NCBI GenBank assembly: GCA_002162765.1
Contig: MAAR01000008.1
Location: 116,320 to 180,319, forward strand
Direction of reading: 5' to 3'
DNA from: Flavobacteriales bacterium 34_180_T64
GTDB taxonomy: Bacteria > Bacteroidota > Bacteroidia > Flavobacteriales > Flavobacteriaceae
DNA length: 64,000 nt
Shown here: positions 54,438 to 63,438 of the stretch, piece by piece
Layout: each line of letters opens with the position of its first letter
Position numbering within the stretch: the first letter of the stretch is position 1
Notes under the pieces: model-generated
What the model saw: only the letters and a program-made list of their open reading frames with translations
Databases searched by the model: none
What the model was told of the DNA's origin: nothing
Translations under genes and position numbers: made by a program

Positions 54438-55505
54438 CTATTTGGAAAGCAGTGATTTAACTTCATCTCTAGATTGCACGTTTAGTTTTCTATACACATT
54501 ATTAATGTGTGTTTTAACAGTACTGACACTGACAAATAGCGCATCAGCAATTTCTTTATTCGACTTTTCTTCAAGTAAAAGGTTTAAAATGTTCTGTTCT
54601 TGTTTAGTCAATTGTTCTAAAATCACATTCTTTTTTTTGACTCGATTCTTTCTAAGTGTTAAGAATAATATCAAGTTAAATAATAGAGATATCACCAATA
54701 AAATGTAAACTATTAAATTAAAGTTCAATCCCTTATTTTGAGAATCATTTGATTTATCAGTAATGATAAATTTATCTGAGCCTAATTCGCTTTTATATTG
54801 TGCAGTATAAGCTGAGTTTGGATATGTAGTTGTTAATCTTGAACGTAGATCGTCATAATAAGAATTTGTTTTAAGGTCTTCTAGGTAATACGCATGAAAA
54901 TTGTTGCTTCGCTCTGATAAAAAGGCATAAATGTAGAGTTCAGCAATGGGTTCATTGAAGCTTTCTCCATACTTCTGAAGGGTTTTAAACCATTTCTTAT
55001 TATTGAGTTTTCGATTGGCTTCACTTCTAAACTCACTAAAAGCAAATTTCATTTCATTTTTTATAGAATCAATGCTCACGAAAGCGTTCGATTTAGGATT
55101 ACTCGATTGTATGGAGCAAAACATTTCATTATCAAATGAAAATGGAAATGCAATGGTGTCGTTATGATTCGCAATAAATAAAATTTCCTTACTGTCATCG
55201 CAATGTCCATCAAAATGATTTTGATTTTGAGAGCCGTCATCACAATTATCAACATGAAGTCTGTAGATTCTATTTTTTTGTTCGAGCTGATCTCCTTTAA
55301 ATTCGAAGAAACCTGCAGAATCGGCTTGTATTTTTGCGATAATTTGTTCTGAATACACGCCGGAAATTTTACGATAATCTTCTATCACTGATAAATACAC
55401 ATTATTTTGCCATCTGCTATCGTCTAAATAACCTGAAAAGGAATGCTGTGCATGATTGATCCCAGATATGAAAATCATGCACAAAAAAAGAAATCTATTT
55501 CGCAT
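54438..55505 (-). CDS. Membrane-anchored LuxR-type transcriptional regulator
   Basis: 355 residues. Signal peptide (to about 19, GINHAQ), an extracytoplasmic domain of about 235 residues, one transmembrane helix (about 262-285, VYILLVISLLFNLILFLTL), then a LuxR/GerE helix-turn-helix at the C-terminus (about 295-355: LTKQEQNILNLLLEEKSNKE, IADALFVSVSTVKTHINNVY). The C-terminus would be cytoplasmic, so it could sense an envelope signal and bind DNA directly. Relatives with this layout are common in Flavobacteriaceae. It lies 110 bases upstream of the DUF1573 gene on the same strand. Confidence 0.86.
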   Translation of the reverse strand: MRNRFLFLCMIFISGINHAQHSFSGYLDDSRWQNNVYLSVIEDYRKISGVYSEQIIAKIQADSAGFFEFKGDQLEQKNRIYRLHVDNCDDGSQNQNHFDGHCDDSKEILFIANHNDTIAFPFSFDNEMFCSIQSSNPKSNAFVSIDSIKNEMKFAFSEFRSEANRKLNNKKWFKTLQKYGESFNEPIAELYIYAFLSERSNNFHAYYLEDLKTNSYYDDLRSRLTTTYPNSAYTAQYKSELGSDKFIITDKSNDSQNKGLNFNLIVYILLVISLLFNLILFLTLRKNRVKKKNVILEQLTKQEQNILNLLLEEKSNKEIADALFVSVSTVKTHINNVYRKLNVQSRDEVKSLLSK

Positions 55506-55620
55506 ATCACGAATCTACTTATTTTTTTTGAATTAAAAATCATGTTGACGTAAAACCCAATTGTAACAAATCAATGCTATTGACGTCAAATTAGTACATC
55601 AATCATTAAAACTAATCATC

Positions 55621-55779
55621 ATGAGTATTTGGAGAGTCATTCTTTCTATTTTTTGTCCACCTTTAGCAGTTCTCGATAAAGGATGTGGTTCAATTATTAT
55701 TGTCTTTTTATTATGGCTTTGCGGTTGGGTGCCAGGCGTAATTGCTGCCTTAGTTATCTTAAATAATCCAGAAAAATAA
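55621..55779 (+). CDS. Pmp3/YqaE (UPF0057) family small membrane protein, 52 aa
   Basis: Read directly: MSIWRVILSIFCPPLAVLDK, then GCGSIIIVFLLWLCGWVPGV and IAALVILNNPEK. Two hydrophobic helices around FCPPLAV..KG and a short loop are diagnostic for the Pmp3/UPF0057 proteolipid family, associated with salt and stress tolerance and membrane potential in yeast and plants. Length is exactly typical. It stands alone between a divergent regulator and a lipoprotein gene. Confidence 0.9.
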   Translation: MSIWRVILSIFCPPLAVLDKGCGSIIIVFLLWLCGWVPGVIAALVILNNPEK

Positions 55780-55827
55780 TCCGGGTTTTCGTTTTTATCA
55801 TAGGTCTTTTTTAAAACATAAAAAGTA

Positions 55828-55835
55828 TATCTTTG
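55828..55835 (+). promoter_or_regulatory. Candidate -7 box TATCTTTG
   Basis: A perfect TAnnTTTG match 28 bases before the ATG at 55864. The -33 region has only T-runs without TTG, so support is partial. Confidence 0.4.
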
Positions 55836-55863
55836 TAGTCTGTTTAAACCTTAATTTAAATAT

Positions 55864-56631
55864 ATGCATAAGAGGCGTTTTACCATTTTAGGAATCGTAG
55901 TGATGTGCTTAATAAGCTGTCAGTTTTCGGAAAACATTTATGTGAATGAAGATGGTACTGGGAAGATGGAGTTTTCTATGGATGCCTCAGAATTAATGAA
56001 AATGGCTGCTGGTATGGATGAAGGCAAACTGAGTCCTGGTATGGATAAGAAGATGGATTCCACCATTGTTTTTAAAGAATTTCTAAATGAAAAAAGTGAT
56101 AGTATAGCAACGCTTTCTAAGGAAGATCAGAAAAAACTGAAAGTACTTGAGAATTTTGAAATGCATATGGTTTCCGATCCAGCTACAAATAAAATGGTAT
56201 TTGACATTTCATCAAAGTTTGAAAGTGTCAAAAAAATAAAGGAATTGTTCAATGCTATGAATAGTATGGGTAATTTACAGGGTCAAGGCGGATTGAGTTC
56301 TAATGACTCCTCAAATCCGTTTGCATTGATGCGTAGCGGTGGAAATACAGATGTAAACTTCTCATTTAAAAACAATGTGTTTAAACGGTCTTCAAAAGTG
56401 ATTGATACTCTGGTGCAAAAACAGGCTATGGATAGTATGACAGATATGGCGATGATGTTTGAAGCTTCAAATTATAAGTTAAATTATCATTTTAAGAAAC
56501 GCATAAAATCAGTTTCTAATGAAAATGCAATAATTAGCGAAGATGGAATGAGCGTAGTATTAGATGTTAGTTTTATGGAGTCTTTAAGAGCTCCTGAGTT
56601 ATTAAATATTGAAGTTGTACTAGAAGATTAA
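55864..56631 (+). CDS. Lipoprotein, unknown, upstream of lipB
   Basis: 255 residues. Lipobox CLISC (Cys about 19). The mature domain opens IYVNEDGTGKMEFSMDASEL, a motif of Bacteroidota lipoproteins with unknown role, then a Met- and Gly-rich middle (MGNLQGQGGLSS) and a C-terminal beta-rich part. It is followed after only 3 bases by lipB, so the two are co-transcribed, though no link to lipoylation is evident. Confidence 0.8.
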   Translation: MHKRRFTILGIVVMCLISCQFSENIYVNEDGTGKMEFSMDASELMKMAAGMDEGKLSPGMDKKMDSTIVFKEFLNEKSDSIATLSKEDQKKLKVLENFEMHMVSDPATNKMVFDISSKFESVKKIKELFNAMNSMGNLQGQGGLSSNDSSNPFALMRSGGNTDVNFSFKNNVFKRSSKVIDTLVQKQAMDSMTDMAMMFEASNYKLNYHFKKRIKSVSNENAIISEDGMSVVLDVSFMESLRAPELLNIEVVLED

Positions 56632-56634
56632 GCT

Positions 56635-57357
56635 TTGAATAAGGTAGTAAATATACAGGATTTAGGATTTAAAGATTACAAGGACACTTGGGATTATCAA
56701 GAAGCTTTGTTTAAGAGTATCGTTGATACCAAAATAAAAAACAGAAGAGAAGATGCTAGCATTGAAACATCCAATTATTTCTTGCTCGTAGAGCATCCAC
56801 ATGTTTATACTTTAGGGAAGAGTGGTGATATGTCTAATTTGCTTTTAAGTGAAACACAGCTCTCTCAAAAAGGCGCGACATTTTATAAAATAAATAGAGG
56901 AGGAGATATTACCTATCATGGTCCAGGTCAAATTGTTGGATACCCTATTCTAGATTTAGATAATTTCTTTACCGACATTCATAAATACCTTCGTTTTCTA
57001 GAAGAAATGATTATTCTCACCTTAGCCGAATATGGATTAAAAGCCGATCGAAGTCCTGGTGAAACAGGAGTTTGGTTAGATGTTGGAACCCCTTTTGCAC
57101 GTAAAATTTGTGCTATGGGAGTACGTGCTAGTCGTTGGGTAACCATGCATGGGTTTGCATTAAATGTGAATACCGATCTAGGGTATTTTGATAATATGAT
57201 ACCTTGTGGTATTCGTGACAAGTCAGTGACATCTTTAAATGTCGAATTAGGAATAGATAAAGTGGATGAATCTGAAGTAAAAGGGAAACTTTTAAAGCAT
57301 TTTGCCACATTATTTGAATCTGAAATGAAGGAAGACGCTATTAAGCTTCCTCATTAA
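56635..57357 (+). CDS. lipB: Octanoyl-ACP:protein octanoyltransferase
   Basis: 240 residues from a TTG start at 56635, chosen because NKVVNIQDLGFKDYKDTWDY matches the family N-terminus and no ATG is available nearby. Motifs: VEHPHVYTLGKSGD, RGGDITYHGPGQIVGYPI and the active-site Cys/Lys segment RKICAMGVRASRW. It transfers octanoyl from ACP to lipoyl domains such as that of the E2 encoded at 3.6 kb. The 3' end overlaps the convergent nucleoid-protein gene by 17 bases. Confidence 0.95.
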   Translation: MNKVVNIQDLGFKDYKDTWDYQEALFKSIVDTKIKNRREDASIETSNYFLLVEHPHVYTLGKSGDMSNLLLSETQLSQKGATFYKINRGGDITYHGPGQIVGYPILDLDNFFTDIHKYLRFLEEMIILTLAEYGLKADRSPGETGVWLDVGTPFARKICAMGVRASRWVTMHGFALNVNTDLGYFDNMIPCGIRDKSVTSLNVELGIDKVDESEVKGKLLKHFATLFESEMKEDAIKLPH

Positions 57358-58390
57358 AATACACTTTGTAATAGTGCATTTTTTTAATATCGTCGAAACC
57401 GCGTTCTAGATATTCTGCTGAAGCATCTGGAGCATCTACATCGAGTTTTATTTGAATATTTGTATCGAGTTTTATTTCCGTTTTAATTTTCTGTTTTTGC
57501 TTTTTTAGCACCAGTTCTGAAACATCAAATTGGTTTCTAATCAGAACATTATGATCCGTTTCGAAATCTTTTTTATAATCCTCAAACAGCGTTTTGTGCT
57601 GCTCATCTTCGAACACTTCTTCTTTAAAACTTTCAATATTTACAATCTCATTTTCTTTGAAAAAGTCCACGGTTTTTGATAAAAAGGAAGTGTGTTCTTG
57701 ACCTCCAAAATTTGGTTGTACTACATCTTTTGAAAAATCTCTGCACATTTCAATATAATTCTTTGTGTGCTGATTAGAATCATCTGGAAATTTGACGTTT
57801 AAAAAGCTCTTTATCCAATATTGAGCATCATAATTATTATTGTCTACACTTAATACTATTTTGCCCTCGCCATCGGCAGCATTTAATATCAAACAGCCTT
57901 TATCTACTTTCTTAGTTTGAATTCCTTTTTGGACGAAAATATCATAGCTGTTATTCTCCAAAAATGTCTGAAAGAAATTGGCCTTATTTTCTATTTTAAA
58001 AATACCAATAGCATCTGTAGAATAGTCTTCATATTGAATGTCGTGAAACATACAAACAATGACATCACCAGTTTTTATTTGCGCAGAATTTGACTGCTCA
58101 AAGAGATGCGTCACAATATGTTTTGAGATATCTACAAATTGCGAATCATCACTTAACAATTGTGTGGCATAACTGTTAATTTCATTGAGGTCTATATTTG
58201 AATGATGATTAAAACGGTAGCTTTCAGAAACGGCTCCGAATGGACGTAAAAGGTAAGGCAACATCAAATCATAACTAGCTTCGTCAAAGTCAATTGCGTC
58301 TTCCGAAAAAGCGTTTTTGGTGCTGTTAAATTTATTACCGACTTTATGTAAAATACATTTTGAAATCGAAGCTTTTGTGCGTTTAATCAT
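57341..58390 (-). CDS. Nucleoid-associated protein (NdpA/YejK family)
   Basis: 349 residues, cytoplasmic, of the 37-kDa nucleoid-associated protein family. Indicators are the N-terminal KASISKCILHKVGNKFNS, the middle GDVIVCMFHDIQYE and IGIFKIENK blocks, and DAQYWIKSFLNVK followed by FFKENEIVNIESF. It probably binds DNA and influences chromosome structure. Convergent with lipB, with a 17-base 3' overlap. Downstream of the divergent stretch no promoter was resolved. Confidence 0.85.
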   Translation of the reverse strand: MIKRTKASISKCILHKVGNKFNSTKNAFSEDAIDFDEASYDLMLPYLLRPFGAVSESYRFNHHSNIDLNEINSYATQLLSDDSQFVDISKHIVTHLFEQSNSAQIKTGDVIVCMFHDIQYEDYSTDAIGIFKIENKANFFQTFLENNSYDIFVQKGIQTKKVDKGCLILNAADGEGKIVLSVDNNNYDAQYWIKSFLNVKFPDDSNQHTKNYIEMCRDFSKDVVQPNFGGQEHTSFLSKTVDFFKENEIVNIESFKEEVFEDEQHKTLFEDYKKDFETDHNVLIRNQFDVSELVLKKQKQKIKTEIKLDTNIQIKLDVDAPDASAEYLERGFDDIKKMHYYKVYFNEEA

Positions 58391-58454
58391 GATAAAATAG
58401 GATGCTAATATTGGAGTGCAATACTACTAATTTTAGAAAGAATAACACAGAAAA

Positions 58455-58478
58455 AACGCCAAAGAAAACTTTGGCGTT
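58455..58478 (-). terminator. Rho-independent terminator
   Basis: aacgccaaag, loop aaaa, ctttggcgtt, preceded on the + strand by an A-run (T-run on the minus strand). It lies 30 bases after the stop of the OmpA-family gene. Confidence 0.85.
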
Positions 58479-58507
58479 AGCGACTGAGGACTTAGATTTG
58501 GTTGCCT

Positions 58508-60052
58508 TTATATTTTAATAAATTCGACGCGTCTGTTTTGTGATTTACCTTCCGCAGTTGTGTTGTCTCCTATAGGTTGGCTTTCACCTTTACCATCTGT
58601 TTGAAGTCTATCTCCAGAGATTTTATAAACTTTGATTAGCGCAGTTTTAACAGCATCGGCACGAGACTTAGAAAGTGTCATGTTTGAGGCGTCATTGCCA
58701 TCGGCATCAGTATGACCAACTATATTTAGTTTAATACTTTCGTCTTGCATTAGGACTTGAGAAATTTGACGAATAATTCCATAAGATTGGGGTTGTATAT
58801 GTGCAGAACCCGAATCAAATAAAATGCCATTTGTTGAAATTTTCCCTTCACTCATTAATTTTTTTCTTAGATCTACACCGCCTTCAGCTACTTTTAGATT
58901 TCGTATGAATATACGTTCTTCCCCATCTTTAATACCAGTCAAATTGAATTTTAAATAGCCAATTGCTGAAGGCTCAAAAATAAATTGAGGAATGTCCACA
59001 TACTTTATTTGGCCTATCCATAATCTAAATCGTTTTTTATTTACTGCAATTGAAACATGTGGCGTGTTGACAATTGCTTTTCGTACATCTGCTGTAATTG
59101 TTGCATTTATTTTTTGTATAGAAGTATCTGAATTTTGAACCTGGATTCCGAAGGCACCATATAGTCCAAATGGAATAGTTACATGTACATTTTTAGGCCC
59201 ATTTTTAAATCCATTATTGTCATCTAGAGTGATATAGAGTCTGGCGGTTGAAGACGTGTTTTTTCCAAGACCATTGGTTAGCAAATCGAATTCTATGGTA
59301 TATTCTTCAGGAAGTTTATTGTCTATTAAGGGTAAATATTGAATACCATAGCCTGGTTTAACCAGGAACCAATTTCCTTCAGCCTTATTTGTTTTTACAA
59401 CCTCTCCTGATCCATTCGTATTCCATTTACTTGGGAAGTCTCCAATAAAATCTTGAGAAAAATCATCGAAAAATATGAGCTTATCACCAGGAACAAAATC
59501 AAATTTACTAATGATTTCTAAGTCATCCGAATCGTTAATGACGGTTCCCGTTTCATTGGTGTTCTCAGGAATATTATTAGAGTTTTCATTTTTTGATTCT
59601 GTTCCATTTGAAGATTGAGAATCATCGTTTTCTTTTTCACGCTCACGCTCACCCAAAAGGAGTGCTTTCGCAGTTTTTATGCTATAGGAAATGGCCTTTT
59701 TTGCCTTATTCAATTGTAAGGTTGCTTTTCCCTGTTTAATAAAGCTAGCGTCTTCGATATCACCTAGAAGGTCAGGAGCGTTTTCGCTTAATGCCGTTAC
59801 TTCGTCTAGAGCCTCTTCTAAGACATCAAGGTCTTCATCATCCAACGGAGTTCCTGCAGCAGCATAGCCATCGTATTTATAGACTTTATCGTATAGATCG
59901 AAAGATTCAGTAACAAAATTATCGACACTAGAAATACCTACTTTACTTTTTGGTCTTTTAATTTTTTTGGTTTGAGAAAAAGATAATGTTGCGATAAAAA
60001 TGAGTAGGATACTTAGAGACAATACACGAGATGTGTAGATGGGTTTTTCCAT
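58508..60052 (-). CDS. OmpA-family outer-membrane protein
   Basis: 514 residues from the ATG at 60052 (MEKPIYTSRVLSLSILLIFI, a clean signal peptide); the upstream ATG at 60100 would add 16 residues before it and is less likely. A helical N-terminal region with an Asn/Ser/Glu linker (about 30-185) leads to a jelly-roll-like middle domain (about 190-385; FFDDFSQDFIGDFPSKW). The C-terminal OmpA peptidoglycan-binding domain (about 400-514) shows LNIVGHTDADG and LSKSRADAVK ending NRRVEFIKI. A TATCTTTA -7-like box lies at 60079-60086 on the minus strand. Confidence 0.88.
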   Translation of the reverse strand: MEKPIYTSRVLSLSILLIFIATLSFSQTKKIKRPKSKVGISSVDNFVTESFDLYDKVYKYDGYAAAGTPLDDEDLDVLEEALDEVTALSENAPDLLGDIEDASFIKQGKATLQLNKAKKAISYSIKTAKALLLGEREREKENDDSQSSNGTESKNENSNNIPENTNETGTVINDSDDLEIISKFDFVPGDKLIFFDDFSQDFIGDFPSKWNTNGSGEVVKTNKAEGNWFLVKPGYGIQYLPLIDNKLPEEYTIEFDLLTNGLGKNTSSTARLYITLDDNNGFKNGPKNVHVTIPFGLYGAFGIQVQNSDTSIQKINATITADVRKAIVNTPHVSIAVNKKRFRLWIGQIKYVDIPQFIFEPSAIGYLKFNLTGIKDGEERIFIRNLKVAEGGVDLRKKLMSEGKISTNGILFDSGSAHIQPQSYGIIRQISQVLMQDESIKLNIVGHTDADGNDASNMTLSKSRADAVKTALIKVYKISGDRLQTDGKGESQPIGDNTTAEGKSQNRRVEFIKI

Positions 60053-60168
60053 TGTAAAATATTGATTTATAGCACCTTTAAAGATATAAATTAATTTCAC
60101 ATCATGAAACTTATCCCTTGGATTTTGTAAAAAAGGAAACTCGATTTATGTTGAGAATGGACTTAAAT

Positions 60169-62604
60169 TTAATTTATTTGATAGATGATAATCGAATTAT
60201 GATCGCCTTTAGTGACAACTTCTAAATTAGTGTCCTTGTCAATATTATTGAGTTCAATAATTGAATTACCGTAAACCGGAAAATTAGGAATGGTCTTAGC
60301 CTGACTATCAAATAGATACACTTTTTTGGCTTGTAAATCGGTGACTGAAATGTATATTTTATCATTTAGATAAAATATTTTTGGAGCAGTATATTCGCCA
60401 TAATCCAATTCGATGGTTTTAGATTTTATAGTGAGTCGATTATCCGAAAGTGACACAAAAGTTTTACTTGTGGTTGCAATATGATGATTGTCCTTAAGAT
60501 TTAACACTGAAGAACTTGTTTGGCCTTTAGCGTTAACCTGAATAAAACGACCGTCTTTATCTGTAGTTGAGAATTTATTTTTGTAGAGATAGATGTCATT
60601 GCCAGAAAAGTTAATTTCGTCCTTTACATCAATTCTGGTTTTACCTATGCGATCTAATATTTCGAGATTCGTCCCGTTAGCAAATACGATAAAATCTTTT
60701 CTTCCAATTCTAAAATGTTTTGGTTGACTCGAAATAGTGTATTCTGCGGACTTAAACCTAAACCCTTTTACAATTTTTCCTTTAATGTCATACATTAACA
60801 TGTTTTTCCCCTGAGTTACTAATAATCGATAATTTTTCTTTTTATCATAATCGAATACTGAAAGTGGCTGTGTAATTTTATCGTTAAACTTTAGAGGAAA
60901 AGGCGTTACATCTTTACCATTTCTATCTAAAACATAAACGCGATTTTGTGTGGCAAATACAAGTTGTAATCGACCGTTTTTATACATGTCTATTTGCTCA
61001 ATGTGCCCAAGAATTTTACCGTTAAGTTGCTTTTTCCAATGAATTTTCCCGCGATTCGAATAGAGGTATAAATTATTATTAATATCCTGTATCGCGATAT
61101 CTTTTTGATTGGTGATATGGTTGGAAACTACTTGAGGTGCTATTAATAAATCAGATTCCAGGGTGATATTTAATTCTTCCGAAACCGAATTGTTAGCCGC
61201 TCGTGCTTTGTGTTTTTTAATTATACTATGAACATGTGCAAAGTCAGTTTCATATATAAACTGAATAGCGGAAGCTTTATAAGCCTTCAGCTTTAGATTT
61301 TTTTCTTCTGAAAAATTAGTATTAAAAATGCGATTTAATCTTGAAGCATTGGCATAAATAAATAGCGAAGATGCATCACTTAAGTCTAGCATCATGTTTT
61401 GGTAGGCATCACTTTCTTGAAGAACCGAACCATTTTGAATGTTTGAAATAATAGCTTTTAGAAATTCAATATCATCTGCAAAAACAAAATAGTTGCCCAA
61501 ATTAAAATATTTAGATGCAGTGTTAAATTGAATTAATGGTGAAAATGTGTCGTTAAATAATGCAGGCGACTCGAAACTATTAATATCCACATCTCTAAAT
61601 GTCTCAATTAAAGATTTAGGCGCTATAGCATCAATCGTAGACATGGCATCTATCGAATTCAAAAATACAGCGTGATTGTCATTTTTAGATAGCAGACCCG
61701 CTTCAGTAATATTATCGAAAATAGGAGAGGCACTATATGTGCTGTCCTTTTTATTGAATTTTGATAGCTGCGAATTGAAAATATTAAAATCATCAAATGT
61801 AAAACTCATAGCGTGTTCTATATCCTGGGGACAGATATTGCTGATTAGAGTTTCTTGAGCTATTGTGTTTTTAAATATATTTAGTATGCTTTTAGTTGAA
61901 TCGACAGCCTTAGTAATGCCATTAAAAACAATTTCATCTTGAGATATATCAGTTTCTAATACATAATGATTTGTGAATTGCATATCATTTAAAACGGCAT
62001 TGTCAAAAAGTAAAGGTTCAAATTGATTTGGATGTGTTTTGATTAAAAGCGTTATCGATGCCTTAGAATTTGATTGCTTATAAATTTTTTCTATTTCTTT
62101 ATTATTAAGTTTTTTACCGAATGAAGCTTCTACAGTAGCGCGTCTATTCGAAGCAAAAAACAAACTATCATTAATACTTGTGTATATGAACTGATCTTCA
62201 ATAGTAATCTTATGTATAGATTTAGAATTAGAAGTAAAAGTTTCAATGGTATGATTAGGAATTGAATCTAAATTAAAAACAGATTTTGAATGTTTGGTAA
62301 TTAGACTGAATTCGATACTATCATTTTTGTCTTTAGTTAAGCAGACAAGAATTTCGCTATCTGCATTAATGTATTTCAAATTTTTAAGCTGATAATTTAA
62401 ATTCTCAATTTGTGAGTACTTAGCTAATTCTTGTAGAACACCATTAGATTTAAAACTGTTTTGAATACTCTCTATATTATTTGCTATTAAAACTACTGAA
62501 GAGTTTTCAGGAATTAAGTGAAATGGATTCGTAGTTAATTTACTGTCATTTTCGCAACTAATTAAAATAGTAAGACAAACAAGAATAAATAGAAGGTGTT
62601 TCAT
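60169..62604 (-). CDS. Large lipoprotein with C-terminal beta-propeller-like repeats
   Basis: 811 residues. Lipobox ILISC (Cys about 17). The N-terminal half (about 20-470) has no recognised domain. The C-terminal third (about 505-811) consists of blade-like beta repeats with DINNNLYLYSNRGKIHWKKQ, RVYVLDRNGKDVTPFPLKF, KNMLMYDIKGKIVKGF and NLEILDRIGKT, resembling PQQ/VCBS-type propellers. Probably a surface or outer-membrane scaffold. It starts 29 bases after the rnhB stop, so it is likely in the same unit. Confidence 0.78.
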   Translation of the reverse strand: MKHLLFILVCLTILISCENDSKLTTNPFHLIPENSSVVLIANNIESIQNSFKSNGVLQELAKYSQIENLNYQLKNLKYINADSEILVCLTKDKNDSIEFSLITKHSKSVFNLDSIPNHTIETFTSNSKSIHKITIEDQFIYTSINDSLFFASNRRATVEASFGKKLNNKEIEKIYKQSNSKASITLLIKTHPNQFEPLLFDNAVLNDMQFTNHYVLETDISQDEIVFNGITKAVDSTKSILNIFKNTIAQETLISNICPQDIEHAMSFTFDDFNIFNSQLSKFNKKDSTYSASPIFDNITEAGLLSKNDNHAVFLNSIDAMSTIDAIAPKSLIETFRDVDINSFESPALFNDTFSPLIQFNTASKYFNLGNYFVFADDIEFLKAIISNIQNGSVLQESDAYQNMMLDLSDASSLFIYANASRLNRIFNTNFSEEKNLKLKAYKASAIQFIYETDFAHVHSIIKKHKARAANNSVSEELNITLESDLLIAPQVVSNHITNQKDIAIQDINNNLYLYSNRGKIHWKKQLNGKILGHIEQIDMYKNGRLQLVFATQNRVYVLDRNGKDVTPFPLKFNDKITQPLSVFDYDKKKNYRLLVTQGKNMLMYDIKGKIVKGFRFKSAEYTISSQPKHFRIGRKDFIVFANGTNLEILDRIGKTRIDVKDEINFSGNDIYLYKNKFSTTDKDGRFIQVNAKGQTSSSVLNLKDNHHIATTSKTFVSLSDNRLTIKSKTIELDYGEYTAPKIFYLNDKIYISVTDLQAKKVYLFDSQAKTIPNFPVYGNSIIELNNIDKDTNLEVVTKGDHNSIIIYQIN

Positions 62605-62633
62605 TAATGAGGGTTTTTTACAAATATAAAAAG

Positions 62634-63236
62634 TTACACATCTAATTTTAATTGTTCGGGCAATAATCTAAATGTTTTTCTGTGGTATTTTGTTATTCCA
62701 TAAGTTCGTATGGCATCACGATGTTCTTTAGTTGGATAGCCTTTATTTTGTTTCCAATTATACATTGGGTATTCCTCGTGAATTTTTTCCATGTAAGCGT
62801 CGCGATAAGTTTTTGCCAAAATAGAAGCTGCTGCAATACTCAAATATTTACGGTCCCCTTTTATAATTGTTTCATGTGGAATAGATTTTATGGGTTTAAA
62901 TCTATTTCCATCAACAATTACAAATTCGGGAATTGTATTTAATTTGTTAATCGCGTTGTGCATTGCTAAAATAGAAGCGTTCAATATGTTTATAGCGTCG
63001 ATTTCTTCTTGCCAAACATGTGAAAATGAAAACGAAATAGCTTCAAGCTCTATAATCGGTTTTAATAGCATTCTTCTTTTTTCTGAAAGTAATTTAGAGT
63101 CATTTAATAGAGGGTGTCTAAAACGCATAGGTAAAATCACTGCTGCTGCGGTAACCGGGCCAGCAAGACAACCACGTCCAGCTTCATCTGTGCCACATTC
63201 CAAATGGAAAGAAGAATAATTAGATTTTAAACTCAA
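62634..63236 (-). CDS. rnhB: Ribonuclease HII
   Basis: 200 residues. Degrades RNA in RNA-DNA hybrids and removes misincorporated ribonucleotides. The catalytic motif [13 protein letters not shown] gives Asp17 and Glu18; a further acidic residue is in VIVDGNRF. The C-terminal [12 protein letters not shown] and [16 protein letters not shown] blocks are typical. Length normal. A TAACTTTG -7 box lies at 63253-63260 on the minus strand, 17 bases before the start. Confidence 0.95.
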   Translation of the reverse strand: MSLKSNYSSFHLECGTDEAGRGCLAGPVTAAAVILPMRFRHPLLNDSKLLSEKRRMLLKPIIELEAISFSFSHVWQEEIDAINILNASILAMHNAINKLNTIPEFVIVDGNRFKPIKSIPHETIIKGDRKYLSIAAASILAKTYRDAYMEKIHEEYPMYNWKQNKGYPTKEHRDAIRTYGITKYHRKTFRLLPEQLKLDV

Positions 63237-63252
63237 AATGTTAAAATTTGAA

Positions 63253-63260
63253 CAAAGTTA
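63253..63260 (-). promoter_or_regulatory. Candidate -7 box TAACTTTG for rnhB
   Basis: Perfect TAnnTTTG match on the minus strand 17 bases before the rnhB ATG. No TTG was found at the right distance. Confidence 0.4.
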
Positions 63261-63438
63261 AAATTTTAACGCAACCATATGGAAGAATGTGCATCTAATT
63301 AATAGATAAAACCAGTCTCATCCTGTATTTAGTGGGATATTTCAATTATCAGGGCATTAACATTTTTTTAGCAAAAATACTTGTGTATTTAATATATTAT
63401 TAAGATGTTTGCGCTAGACTAACTCAAATAATTGTTTT

